Under the pieces are notes generated by a model. The model had not been told where the DNA came from, did no database searches, and saw only the letters and a list, made by a program, of their open reading frames with translations. A DNA stretch of 64,000 nt from Sciscionella marina DSM 45152 (GTDB taxonomy: Bacteria; Actinomycetota; Actinomycetes; Mycobacteriales; Pseudonocardiaceae), in assembly GCF_000379465.1 (NCBI RefSeq), contig NZ_KB905436.1, positions 231,615 to 295,614 on the forward strand. Direction: 5' to 3'. Position numbers and translations under genes: made by a program. This document shows positions 19,787 to 28,155 of this stretch, in pieces; position 1 is the first letter of the stretch, and every line of letters starts with the position of its first letter.

Positions 19787-20401
19787 TCAGATCGCGCGGC
19801 CCGCAGCCGCTTCCTCGGCACGGGTCCGACCGAGCAAGCCGATCAGCTCCTCGTGCAGTTCGAACCAAACCGTGTGGTAACTGTCGATGAGCGGACGGGC
19901 AATGAATGTATGATCGCCGGACACGATGCGGTCGAGGGCGTTTTCGAACCGCCCCGGGTACGGTTTGAGCCTGTCCGCCAACGCGACGATCCCATTCAGC
20001 AGTGGGGCAAAACGCGTGTGCAGTTCCCCGAGCCGATGGACGACCTGCTCGTCGTATTCCTGATCCAGATGGTCGTTGGGCGTTTCGGGGTCCTTCATCT
20101 GCCATGCAGTGATGATCGCCTTGAACTCACTGTTGTATTCATCGAACGATGAGTATTCGGCCGCCAAGGCGTTCCCGTCCACCTCCGCCGCTTCCGCCGC
20201 GATGAGCTCAGCGACCCGTTGCTTGCCTTCAGCAGTGATCCGGAAGGCCGAGTTCACGGCTCCACTCACCAAGGCGCTCCCGGCCAGTTGCTCCAGTCTC
20301 TGCGATGCTTCCGACGGGGATACACCGGCGACCGCCGCGGCAGCCTCGGCCGTACATCTTCCCTTGAAGCGGACCGCCTGCAATATCGACAGCTCCGACA
20401 C
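19787..20401 (-). CDS. wHTH-containing partner protein of the PPDK-like cassette
   Basis: 204 residues from GTG 20401, preceded by GGAGGAGACG, with the upstream stop only 10 bases away; a larger frame reading back into the neighbour is not credible. Residues 1-70 look like a winged-helix fold (ILQAVRFKGRCTAEAAAAVA; FRITAEGKQRVAELI). The rest is an acidic helical domain (DHLDQEYDEQVVHRLGELH). No catalytic motif seen. It sits between two phosphohistidine proteins, so it could be a third subunit, a substrate adaptor or a regulator. Rv1126c, next to Rv1127c in M. tuberculosis, is of similar size (from memory). Confidence 0.65.
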   Translation of the reverse strand: MSELSILQAVRFKGRCTAEAAAAVAGVSPSEASQRLEQLAGSALVSGAVNSAFRITAEGKQRVAELIAAEAAEVDGNALAAEYSSFDEYNSEFKAIITAWQMKDPETPNDHLDQEYDEQVVHRLGELHTRFAPLLNGIVALADRLKPYPGRFENALDRIVSGDHTFIARPLIDSYHTVWFELHEELIGLLGRTRAEEAAAGRAI

Positions 20402-20411
20402 CGTCTCCTCC

Positions 20412-22040
20412 TCAGCCGGTCTGGGATGCGTGTTCGCGTTCGAGCACTTCCACATCTCCGCTGTCTCCATCGACTCGCACGTAGTCACCGGTGCGCAGGA
20501 CACGGGTCCCTTCCTTTGTGTTGACCACGCAGGGAATCCCGAGCTCACGTGCGACCACGGCCGCATGGCTGAGCTGGCCGCCGATATCGACCACGAGTGC
20601 CTTGGACAAGAACAGCACCGAAGCCCAGCTCGGATCCGTGGTCGCGGCCACGATGATCTCGTCGGGTTCGACCTCGGCGAAGTCGGGATCGTTGACGACC
20701 CGGACCACCCCTTCGACGACACCCCGGCTGACCCCCATGCCACTGATCATGACCGTGCCACCGGACGTGGAGTCGCTCGAAGGTCCCGCCGAGATCGGCT
20801 CGGGGGTGCCCTGCCAGACCACGGGCAGCTCCATCGACAGGTAACGCATCCGCTGTTCCTGACGCGTCGAGATGAGATCGCGCGCGTTCGGTGGAAGCTC
20901 GACGGCCACCTCGTCGGCGGTCAGGTACAGGATGTCTTCCGGGTCGCCAAGCAGATCCCGATCAGCCAGCAGGACACCGATGCGACGCGCCGCTGCCCTG
21001 GCCACATCGAGCGAACGCAGGAACGTCACCTTGCCCACCCCGCGCAGTGGAACATTCTTGCGTGCCAGCGACAATACGGCCTTCGCGCCCGCACGCCTGC
21101 CCCGCGGCAGCGCGGCCAAGAGCTCGGCCTCGGCTTCCTCACGCTCATCAGAACGTCGCGCCGCCGCGGCCAGTGGATCATGCTCGTCCGTCCGCCCTCG
21201 GTATTGCTCGGCCAGCCGCAACACGGGTGAGGGATCCTCCCGCCACACCCGGCCCGCGATATCTCCCTCCAACGGACCGTGGTAGCCATGTCGCCGGAGG
21301 AACTCCTCGAGCCCGATTTCTCCGTGTGCCAGTCCCCAGAGATCATCGACGATCTCGGTCTCCGCGTGCGATCCCTGCCCACCCATCAGCGCGCTCCCCG
21401 ACTCTCCCATCCCGGCTTTCTCGATGAGCGCGAGCAACTGATCATAAACCGGCTGTACTCCGATGAACATGCCATGCGATTGCAGCTCGACAGCGCGATC
21501 GAACCGCCTGCGGGCGGAAGTGAACTGAGCTCGCGCCTCTGCCAATCCGAGCCGTGGCGTCCGCTCGACCTCACGCGCCCACCACGGCGCGACCTCCGCC
21601 GACTCGCGCAACATCCGTTTGCGGACCGTCACGAAGGCCCGCGGTAACTTCACCGCCGCTATCGGATACCGGCGCCTTGTCGGAGCGGCCACGAATCCGG
21701 GGGGAACCATCCCGAGGAACTGCGTGGCAATCGCCTCTCCGCTACTGCCCGGGAGCCGGTCGCCCATGGCACACAGGAAATCGACACGCGCGGCGACTCT
21801 GCCATAGAATATGTTGATCACGCGTTCCTGATCGCGTTCCGGGATCGCGGCCGCTGCCCGCGGCAATGCGCCCATCTCCACGAAGGCGGACCGTGCGGCG
21901 AGTTCCGAGGCCGGACCCCATACCGACCACCCCAGCGGCGTCAGCACGCCCGGCATCGCCTCACCGAGATTCGTGGTGCTGTAATACGAGGACGGGTCCG
22001 CCGCAGAGTGCAGCACGTCCCCCTGACTTTCTGTCATCAT
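20412..22040 (-). CDS. PEP-utilising/rifampin-phosphotransferase-like protein without ATP-grasp
   Basis: 542 residues (ATG 22040 or 22037). No ATP-grasp domain. Residues ~1-430 form a large helical domain as in the central/substrate part of rifampin phosphotransferase and of PEP synthase-like proteins. Residues ~455-535 are a swivelling phosphohistidine domain with GGQLSHAAVVARELGIPCVV (catalytic His). The layout resembles phenylphosphate synthase subunit 1, which takes a phosphoryl group generated by a separate ATP-binding subunit. Inferred role: phosphorylation of a hydroxylated intermediate; the substrate is unknown. Confidence 0.7.
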   Translation of the reverse strand: MMTESQGDVLHSAADPSSYYSTTNLGEAMPGVLTPLGWSVWGPASELAARSAFVEMGALPRAAAAIPERDQERVINIFYGRVAARVDFLCAMGDRLPGSSGEAIATQFLGMVPPGFVAAPTRRRYPIAAVKLPRAFVTVRKRMLRESAEVAPWWAREVERTPRLGLAEARAQFTSARRRFDRAVELQSHGMFIGVQPVYDQLLALIEKAGMGESGSALMGGQGSHAETEIVDDLWGLAHGEIGLEEFLRRHGYHGPLEGDIAGRVWREDPSPVLRLAEQYRGRTDEHDPLAAAARRSDEREEAEAELLAALPRGRRAGAKAVLSLARKNVPLRGVGKVTFLRSLDVARAAARRIGVLLADRDLLGDPEDILYLTADEVAVELPPNARDLISTRQEQRMRYLSMELPVVWQGTPEPISAGPSSDSTSGGTVMISGMGVSRGVVEGVVRVVNDPDFAEVEPDEIIVAATTDPSWASVLFLSKALVVDIGGQLSHAAVVARELGIPCVVNTKEGTRVLRTGDYVRVDGDSGDVEVLEREHASQTG

Positions 22041-22112
22041 CTGGCCCCACTCACTCGTACCGTAGCGACACTGCGCCGACGATCACCCTTGGGCCGGCGC
22101 CACGAATACTGC

Positions 22113-22526
22113 TCAGAGCAGATCATCACGGCCAATGTCTTTGAGATAGGCCTTGTATTGCGCATACGCGGGCGTGAGGACGGGAAGTAGACCGAGCATC
22201 TTGGTCAGGTTCCCGCTCGTCTTGACCTTTCGTTTCGCCAGCGAAATCGGAAGGTTGAGGTCACCGAGCCAGAACTTATGGCCGTCATCGCCCGACATCG
22301 ACAACGCCACCTCCGTATCGGCGGCCGTAGCCTCGGCGCCCGTGAGGACCCTTACCGGATCGCCGGTCGCGTCGATGACGAGCGTCCCACTCGGATCATG
22401 ATAGTCGACCCGGAATGAAGTGTTCGCTTTCACGAATTTCGGACCTAACTCGGGATCCGACGTCACTTTGCCGAGAAAAGGTTCGACGATGCCAAACATC
22501 TCATCAGCCGACTGGAAGATCGCCAT
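22113..22526 (-). CDS. SCP2 sterol-carrier domain protein
   Basis: 137 residues covering a single SCP2-type lipid-binding domain: FRVDYHDPSGTLVIDATGDP, VALSMSGDDGHKFWLGDLNL, then a KVKTSGNLTKMLGLLPVL helix. Such proteins bind hydrophobic acyl or sterol-like ligands without catalysis. Between the ferredoxin and the PEP-type cassette in the same orientation, it may deliver a lipid substrate to one of them. Confidence 0.8.
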   Translation of the reverse strand: MAIFQSADEMFGIVEPFLGKVTSDPELGPKFVKANTSFRVDYHDPSGTLVIDATGDPVRVLTGAEATAADTEVALSMSGDDGHKFWLGDLNLPISLAKRKVKTSGNLTKMLGLLPVLTPAYAQYKAYLKDIGRDDLL

Positions 22527-22587
22527 AACAGATCCCTTCGATCCGCGAAATCATTTGTTTCGTCCGTGCAGCGCCGAAGCCGCGGGA

Positions 22588-22782
22588 TCAACCCTCTATC
22601 TTGATCGCGGCGACCGGGCAGACCGTGACCGCTCGTTCAGCTTTTCCGCGAAGTTCTTCAGGCGGCTCCTCGTCGAGTACCGTCACCTCGTCGGCATCAT
22701 CCTCGAGGTCGAAGAGTTCGGGCACCTCGACGACGCAGTCTCCATGCATATCGCAGCGCGACTTATCCACGATGATTCTCAC
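22588..22782 (-). CDS. P450-type ferredoxin
   Basis: 64 residues. The cluster motif is CDMHGDC (Cys10, His13 in place of the second Cys, Cys16) and Cys55 in VCPVAA. This Cys-X2-His-X2-Cys...CysPro pattern is typical of the small 3Fe-4S-type ferredoxins that feed actinobacterial cytochromes P450. Likely partners are the ferredoxin reductase at 25.5 kb and the P450 at 47.5 kb. Confidence 0.88.
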   Translation of the reverse strand: MRIIVDKSRCDMHGDCVVEVPELFDLEDDADEVTVLDEEPPEELRGKAERAVTVCPVAAIKIEG

Positions 22783-22827
22783 TGCCGCTCCTTCATAGTC
22801 CGCTCAAGGCCGACCGGTCTAGCCAGT

Positions 22828-23721
22828 CTAATCCTTGCTGTGCGCTTTCACTCGCGAATTCGCCTCGAGATCCCCACCATCCTCGGGCTTGCCGGCAACG
22901 CTTTCCTCGTACGCGGCCCGCGCCTTCGTGTCTGCTTGCAGCAGCAGTTTGTCGGCATTGGTGAGCCTTGCAAGAAAATCACGTAGCCGGTACGGCATTC
23001 CGCACATCGCCAAGGACATCACGCCCATGACCTTGGGAACCCAAATCACGAATCGTGGTTTGCGCAGACCGTCGACGATGGCATTCGCCACCTCGTCCGG
23101 AGTCACCTTGGACAACCCTTTGACATCGGCGAGCCCCGCACCGAGGTCGGTTTTCACCACCGCCGGCCCGACGACCGAGACATTGATACCCGTGCCGTGC
23201 AGCTCCAGCGACAGCGCATGGGAAAACCCGACGACGCCGTGCTTCGAGCCACTGTAGGTTGCTCCACCGCCGCCGGCGACCCAGCCTGCGCCGGAGCTGA
23301 CATTGACGATATGTCCCTTACCGCCCCGTCGCTTCAGCCGCCGCACGGCTTCCTTGCTGCTCCACAGCACCGCATGCAGGTTGATCCCGAGCACCCGTGC
23401 CGCGGTCGCATCGGACTCCTCCTCGAACGGCCCAATCGGCATGATCCCGGCGTTGTTGATCAGGATGTCGACCGGTCCGAGGCGCTGTTCTACCTCATCG
23501 AAGACCCGGGCGAATGCGGTGTGGTCGAGTACATCGAGCGGCAGTCCGATCGCACCTGTTCCGATCTCGGCGGCGGCTTTCTCAACGTCCGCACCATTGA
23601 GGTCCACCAACGCTACCTTCGCGCCGGCTCTCGCCAGCGCCCCGGCAGTAGCCCGGCCGACGCCACGCGCCGCCCCCGTCACGAGTGCCACCTTGCCAAC
23701 CACGGAGGCCTGTCGACCCAT
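22828..23721 (-). CDS. Short-chain dehydrogenase/reductase
   Basis: 297 residues from ATG 23721 (AAAGGAG, 8-base spacing; longer upstream frame rejected). NAD(P)-binding TGAARGVG near 17, NNAG near 94, catalytic Ser, Tyr and Lys in VSSGAGWVAGGGGATYSGSK. A C-terminal ~60-residue extension with a hydrophobic patch (VMGVMSLAMCGMPYR) suggests membrane association. Classical SDR oxidising or reducing an alcohol/ketone. First gene of the SDR-ferredoxin-SCP2-phosphotransfer group. Confidence 0.85.
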   Translation of the reverse strand: MGRQASVVGKVALVTGAARGVGRATAGALARAGAKVALVDLNGADVEKAAAEIGTGAIGLPLDVLDHTAFARVFDEVEQRLGPVDILINNAGIMPIGPFEEESDATAARVLGINLHAVLWSSKEAVRRLKRRGGKGHIVNVSSGAGWVAGGGGATYSGSKHGVVGFSHALSLELHGTGINVSVVGPAVVKTDLGAGLADVKGLSKVTPDEVANAIVDGLRKPRFVIWVPKVMGVMSLAMCGMPYRLRDFLARLTNADKLLLQADTKARAAYEESVAGKPEDGGDLEANSRVKAHSKD

Positions 23722-24304
23722 GTTTATTACTCCTTTGCCTGTGTGCGGCGAGCGACCACCCGAGCAACTCGTTCCTGGCTCGGCACATCCGGCATGGCCA
23801 CGGCCGCGCGGTACCCGGAAGGCCTGCGCCTTAGACACTTCGCCGATACTGCGCGCGAATACCTTGACCATGCTGCTTGCATACCGTGCGCCATCCCTGG
23901 CAGCGGATAGCGACGGGATCCTTCGGAGAGCCCAACGGTTTCCGCGGCCGAGCCGCCACACCCTGAACATCGCTCAGCCGCACAAGCCCGATGGTCATGT
24001 CGGGATTCATTTCTAGTGACCTCTCAGCACACCAATGTCACCGACCTCGCCTGGCGAAGTCGCACTCGTCGCTGTTGCACGTGACACAGAAGCTACCTCG
24101 CGGGAGGTCGATACGCAACCTTTCGTTAACCATGGCCTTTCCGTCAATCTTCCAAAAACTGCCTGCAATATTGGTATAAAGTGGCCACCATGAGCATCCG
24201 AAGTTAACACTCGTTCTCTCATGAGTAGGCTGAACTGCCTCAACAGCGCAGTAGGACGCCGGTGCGCGTCACTGTGAGGGCCGCGAGACTAGGGAGCACT
24301 GGAC
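23722..24304. other. Divergent control region between the SDR operon and tetR
   Basis: Non-coding by inspection. It holds one operator-like site (24115-24130), an AT-rich TTGGTATAAAG near 24171 that could drive tetR, and a CTCATGAG palindrome at 24218-24225. The long run from the operator promoter to the SDR start (~350 bases) leaves room for a second promoter. Confidence 0.5.
24090..24130 (-). promoter_or_regulatory. Putative SDR-operon promoter with regulon operator
   Basis: Minus strand TTGCGT (24113-24118), 17-base spacer, TAGCTT (24090-24095). The operator-like 16-mer is GCAACCTTTCGTTAAC (24115-24130). The same TTGCGN-17-TAGCTT arrangement recurs upstream of the aldehyde dehydrogenase at 59.7 kb. 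Confidence 0.5.
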
Positions 24305-24907
24305 GTGACTCGGTCGCAACGCAGGCATGGGGCCTCGAGGGCACACCAGATTCTCACCGTGGCAACGAGACTGTTCTCCGAGCGAGGCTACGAAGCAGTC
24401 GGCGTGGACGAGATCGGCACCGAGGCCGGCGTGACCGGGCCCGCCGTCTACCGCTACTTCCAGGGCAAGGACGAGATACTCGCGACACTGTTCGACCAGG
24501 CCATCGACGGCGCACTACGTGCGACAAGCGGACGATTCGACACTCCGGCAGAGGAGCTCGACTACCGTGTCCGCGCACATGCCCAGCATGTGCTCCGTGA
24601 GCACAAGTTGGCGATCATCTGGATCCGCGAGGGCCGCTCGCTGTCTACGGCGCACCGTCAACGACTGAACAGGCGTGAACGCCAATACCTCGAGTTGTGG
24701 GTGGAATGCCTGGAACAATGCTATCCGATCCTCACCGAGCACGAGGCGCGAGATGCTGCGGCGATGGCCCTTGGCACGCTCAATGCGGTCGCCCTCTGGC
24801 CATCGGGTGCGCTACCCAGCGAACGCATGGACACGGACCTCGCTGATTTCGTGCTGGCCGGTCTGCAATCGCTGTACGCGAAGCCAAGACTCGCGCGAGC
24901 ACCGTGA
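24305..24907 (+). CDS. TetR-family regulator
   Basis: 200 residues from GTG 24305. N-terminal HTH: ILTVATRLFSERGYEAVGVD, then GTEAGVTGPAVYRYFQGKDE, recognition helix included. The C-terminal ligand domain has HAQHVLREHKLAIIWIREGR. It is clearly related to the TetR at 54.6 kb (shared AGVTG-AVYR/IYR-F-KDEIL and RQRxYxxxW). Divergent from the SDR operon and near regulon operators, so it is a prime candidate repressor of the regulon, with an acyl-CoA or pathway intermediate as likely inducer (inference). Confidence 0.88.
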   Translation: MTRSQRRHGASRAHQILTVATRLFSERGYEAVGVDEIGTEAGVTGPAVYRYFQGKDEILATLFDQAIDGALRATSGRFDTPAEELDYRVRAHAQHVLREHKLAIIWIREGRSLSTAHRQRLNRRERQYLELWVECLEQCYPILTEHEARDAAAMALGTLNAVALWPSGALPSERMDTDLADFVLAGLQSLYAKPRLARAP

Positions 24908-25481
24908 CGGGCCACCAGACCACCGTCACGCGCGGCAAAACAGCCGAGATGCAAGTTATCGTTCACCTACGATATCATCAATAGCGCGCACCCCGAACCA
25001 GGCAGAAAGGCGCAGCATCGTGCGCCCCGTAAGAAAGTATACGTAGTTCATATAGCCAAGTTCGACCCGCCTGCCAGGCCTGCCCGGAATACGATCAGAG
25101 TCACCCTGAAGCGGTATAGGCGTTTTCTACGTAAACGATCGGTAACACTATATGCCGGTCATGCGCTACGCTGTGGAGCGTAAGGGCCGTGGCAGGCGAC
25201 GACGGAGGACGCCGGTGCTGTGGAGGACGAGCGGAGACCTGCACGAATGATCCGGTCCGTCCGATACGGCCGGGAAGTCACGTACCCCGCAAGGTGGCGC
25301 GTCGATACTTGTCGAAGTGCATCGGGTCTCGTAGGAACAACGGTGTTTCCGGGCGGAACAGCCGTACGGTGGTTCGAACCCCCGGAAGCGGATCGACGGA
25401 ACGACTACGCGCGCCGGGACGAACAGCAGCCAGCAGTGAAACGCACGGCGCGGTGGTATCAAAAGCGATGAAGGTGGGCCG
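24908..25481. promoter_or_regulatory. Intergenic region with operator-like sites upstream of the ferredoxin reductase
   Basis: No gene seen. GTAAACGATCGGTAAC at 25131-25146 matches the regulon palindrome, and a half-site (TATCGTTCACC) lies near 24957. The likely target is the downstream ferredoxin reductase. Confidence 0.5.
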
Positions 25482-26645
25482 GTGCACAAGGTAGTGATCG
25501 TGGGAGCAGGACTCGCGGGGCATCGAGCGGCGTGCGAGCTGCGCAAACAAGGCTACGACGACGAGATCACGATGGTCGGCGATGAGCCGCACCCACCCTA
25601 CGACCGTCCACCGCTGTCCAAACAGGTACTCGAAGGCACGATGGAACACCGCGATCTGTTCTTTCCCTCCGAGGATCTGCACGTCACCTGGAAGCTCGGG
25701 GAACCGGCTACCGGACTCGATCCACTCCGCAAAATGGTCCGGGTGGGGGCCGGAGCGGAACTCCCCTACGATGGGCTGATCATCGCGACGGGCCGAGGTG
25801 CACGAGAATGGCCCGGCGATCTCGGCGGACTTGACGGCTTCTACACGCTGCGCTCCTTCGATCATTGCCGGCGCCTCAAGGACAACCTGCTCGACCAGCC
25901 GCGGGTGGCTATTGTCGGAGCGGGATTCATCGGCTGCGAAGTCGCGGCGACGCTCCGCGGACGCGGAGTCGAGCAGGTGACCGTCATCGACGTGGCCGGT
26001 TACCCCATGGCTGGACTCGGACCGGAAGTCGGTCGCCATGCGGCCGGTATCCATACCGAGGAAGGCGTTCGCTTTCGCCTGGGAACGACTGTCACCGGTT
26101 TCGAAGGCAATGGCCGGGTCGAACGGGTTCTGCTCTGCGAGGGACCGCCGGTGGACACGGATCTGGTACTTTTCGCACTCGGGTCCGCACCGAGCTCGGA
26201 CTGGTTGGCCGACTCAGGTCTCCGCTTACAGGACGGGAATGTGGTCTGTGACGAAAACCTGTTCGCGATCGGTTACGAGAACATCACCGTAGCGGGGGAC
26301 ATCGCGAGCTTCCCTCATCCGCACATCGACGGGCTGACGCGGGTCGAGCACTGGTCGGCGGCACGCGAGATGGGAACACTTGCGGCGGCGAACCTGATCG
26401 GCGAGCCGGGACAACGGACGCCGTTCCGCGCCGTTCCGACGTTCTGGTCGAATCAATACAACCTCAAGATCAAATCCGCTGGCTTCATCAACCAAGCCGA
26501 CTCCTTCACCGTCATCGAGGAGGACTCCGCGCGACGTTCGCTTGTCGTAGAGGCGCGACGGGGCGGCCGGCTCGTCGGTGCCGTCACGGTCAACAAGAAC
26601 AAGAAGATCATCGAATACACCCGCGAACTCGCCGCAGCGGGCTGA
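25482..26645 (+). CDS. FAD-dependent ferredoxin reductase
   Basis: 387 residues, GTG start. FAD-binding GAGLAGHRAACELR at the N-terminus, NAD(P)-binding VAIVGAGFIGCEVAATLRGR near 140, and the third FAD motif NITVAGDIASFP near 265. C-terminal domain with FWSNQYNLKIKSAG, typical of rubredoxin/ferredoxin reductases serving P450s and Rieske oxygenases. Expected to pass electrons from NAD(P)H to the 64-residue ferredoxin. About 90 bases upstream of the next gene in the same direction. Confidence 0.88.
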   Translation: MHKVVIVGAGLAGHRAACELRKQGYDDEITMVGDEPHPPYDRPPLSKQVLEGTMEHRDLFFPSEDLHVTWKLGEPATGLDPLRKMVRVGAGAELPYDGLIIATGRGAREWPGDLGGLDGFYTLRSFDHCRRLKDNLLDQPRVAIVGAGFIGCEVAATLRGRGVEQVTVIDVAGYPMAGLGPEVGRHAAGIHTEEGVRFRLGTTVTGFEGNGRVERVLLCEGPPVDTDLVLFALGSAPSSDWLADSGLRLQDGNVVCDENLFAIGYENITVAGDIASFPHPHIDGLTRVEHWSAAREMGTLAAANLIGEPGQRTPFRAVPTFWSNQYNLKIKSAGFINQADSFTVIEEDSARRSLVVEARRGGRLVGAVTVNKNKKIIEYTRELAAAG

Positions 26646-26739
26646 CGACCTCGCCGGTGGGCCCGCCTAGGCTGCCGGATGAGACACGGTCCAGCCGAAA
26701 TACCGGCCCATTGACCGCCCCACGGTACCGGGAGCACAC

Positions 26740-27708
26740 ATGACCGAACAGAACCAGGAACTGTACGCGCCGCAGCAGGGCTTCGTCGCCCCGCGCGCCG
26801 AGGACGAGTTCCTGCATACCGGCGGGGATCCGAGCGATTACACGATCTCGGAGACCTCCTACCTCGGCTTCAACATCCCCGAGTCCGGTATCAACGGCGA
26901 GATCTATCATTGGTACCATCCCAACCTCGGTATCGCCAGCGGTGGCCTCCTTCTCTTTCAGGGGCACAAGCAGCAGACCGCCGAGGCCGATTACCTCGAC
27001 TACCGCAACTTTCAACCGCTTCCGCAAAGCGACCTGCACGAGCATTCCTACCCGACTGGAGTACGAATCCGGGTGGTGCAGCCCCTCCAAGAGATCGAGG
27101 TGCGATTCAGATCTCCGGACGGAGCTACCAGCCTGGACCTGACCAGCACAGCGATCATGCCGGCGGCCGGACGTGCCGACGGCAAGCACTTCGCCCAAGC
27201 GATGCGGTCCACCGGAGAACTAGTGCTAGACGGCGAAAAGCATACTATCGACAGCTTCTTCACCCGGGACCGTTCATACCTTTCCCCCAGGCCCGAGGGC
27301 CCGCATGCCATACCGCCGTTGACATGGGGTGCCGCGGTCTTCAATCAAGAGCTCGCCATTCACTTCGTCGCGCATGATTCTCTTTCGCTTTCCGACGAGC
27401 AGCTGCGCTGGGGATACGTGTGGCGTCATGGCGAGCTCCGGCGACCGGTGCGGATCAGGCAGCAGACCTTTCGCGCGGAAGACGGCGTCACCCCGCACGC
27501 CGCCGATGTGGAGATCGAAGACGAGGCCGGCGAACTCTATCGACTACGAGGCCGTAGCATCGCTCGGATGCCGATGTCGTTCTGGCCCAACATGGTGACG
27601 AACCTGATGTTGATGAGATATGAGTCCGAAGACGGTTCGGTCAGCTTCGGCGAATACCAAGATGTCGTATTCAATTCATTCCTACGCTCAGCGCGCCGGC
27701 AACAGTGA
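26740..27708 (+). CDS. Lipocalin-fold (AttH/CrtC-related) protein
   Basis: 322 residues, ATG with GGGAG upstream. The beta-rich pattern SGINGEIYHWYHPNLGIASG and later SFFTRDRSYLSPRPEG with WGYVWRHGELRRPVRI resembles the tandem lipocalin domains of AttH/CrtC-like proteins and the domains of unknown function often found beside acyl-CoA and terpenoid catabolic genes. Catalytic role unknown; hydratase, cyclase or isomerase-like chemistry is plausible. A second, diverged protein of this general type is at 49.3 kb. Confidence 0.6.
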   Translation: MTEQNQELYAPQQGFVAPRAEDEFLHTGGDPSDYTISETSYLGFNIPESGINGEIYHWYHPNLGIASGGLLLFQGHKQQTAEADYLDYRNFQPLPQSDLHEHSYPTGVRIRVVQPLQEIEVRFRSPDGATSLDLTSTAIMPAAGRADGKHFAQAMRSTGELVLDGEKHTIDSFFTRDRSYLSPRPEGPHAIPPLTWGAAVFNQELAIHFVAHDSLSLSDEQLRWGYVWRHGELRRPVRIRQQTFRAEDGVTPHAADVEIEDEAGELYRLRGRSIARMPMSFWPNMVTNLMLMRYESEDGSVSFGEYQDVVFNSFLRSARRQQ

Positions 27709-27716
27709 GTCGGCCC

Positions 27717-27734
27717 GAGGTAGCTAACTACCTC
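27717..27734. terminator. Short hairpin after the lipocalin-fold gene
   Basis: GAGGTAG (27717-27723), 4-nt loop, CTACCTC (27728-27734), nine bases after the stop codon and between converging genes. Plausible terminator. Confidence 0.5.
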
Positions 27735-28155
27735 CCTCGAGTACCGCGTCCATACCGTTGGTCGAATGTCACTATCTGCGCACGGCGTCGGCTCGCTTGC
27801 GTACTCAGATGGTCATTCGCCAGTCGGCCATGAGCGCGCCGCGCGGCGAGAAGTATTCCGATCTTGACGTATTTTCCAAGCGACTCTGCTCGGGGCCGCG
27901 ACTGCGAAGCCGGAGAGACCACGCCTTTGCGAATTCTTGTTTCCCGGATACCTCCGGGCGCCGAAGCCGGTTTCTCGTCCGAAGACCTCAGCATCTACCT
28001 GGCCGATGTTGAACGACAGCTCCGCGGACTGCACCCAAGGTGGCGACGACATCGCCTCGATCCTGAAGGGCAGCGCCGGTCGGCACACTACTCTCCCGCG
28101 CCGACAAACGCGTTCCCTCCGATGCCGAGCTCGCCAGAGGGCAACCCGAGGCCGC
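27735..28155. other. Unassigned spacer between convergent genes
   Basis: About 420 bases. Open frames exist on both strands but none matches a known family; probably non-coding or eroded. Confidence 0.4.

Noticed and set aside
19787..20743. 318-residue frame over the middle PEP-cassette gene
   Set aside because: Its first part is antisense-frame readthrough over the neighbouring gene; GTG 20401 has GGAGGAG and follows the stop at 10 bases.
22828..23970. 380-residue form of the SDR
   Set aside because: The first ~83 residues are not family-like; ATG 23721 has AAAGGAG at ideal distance.
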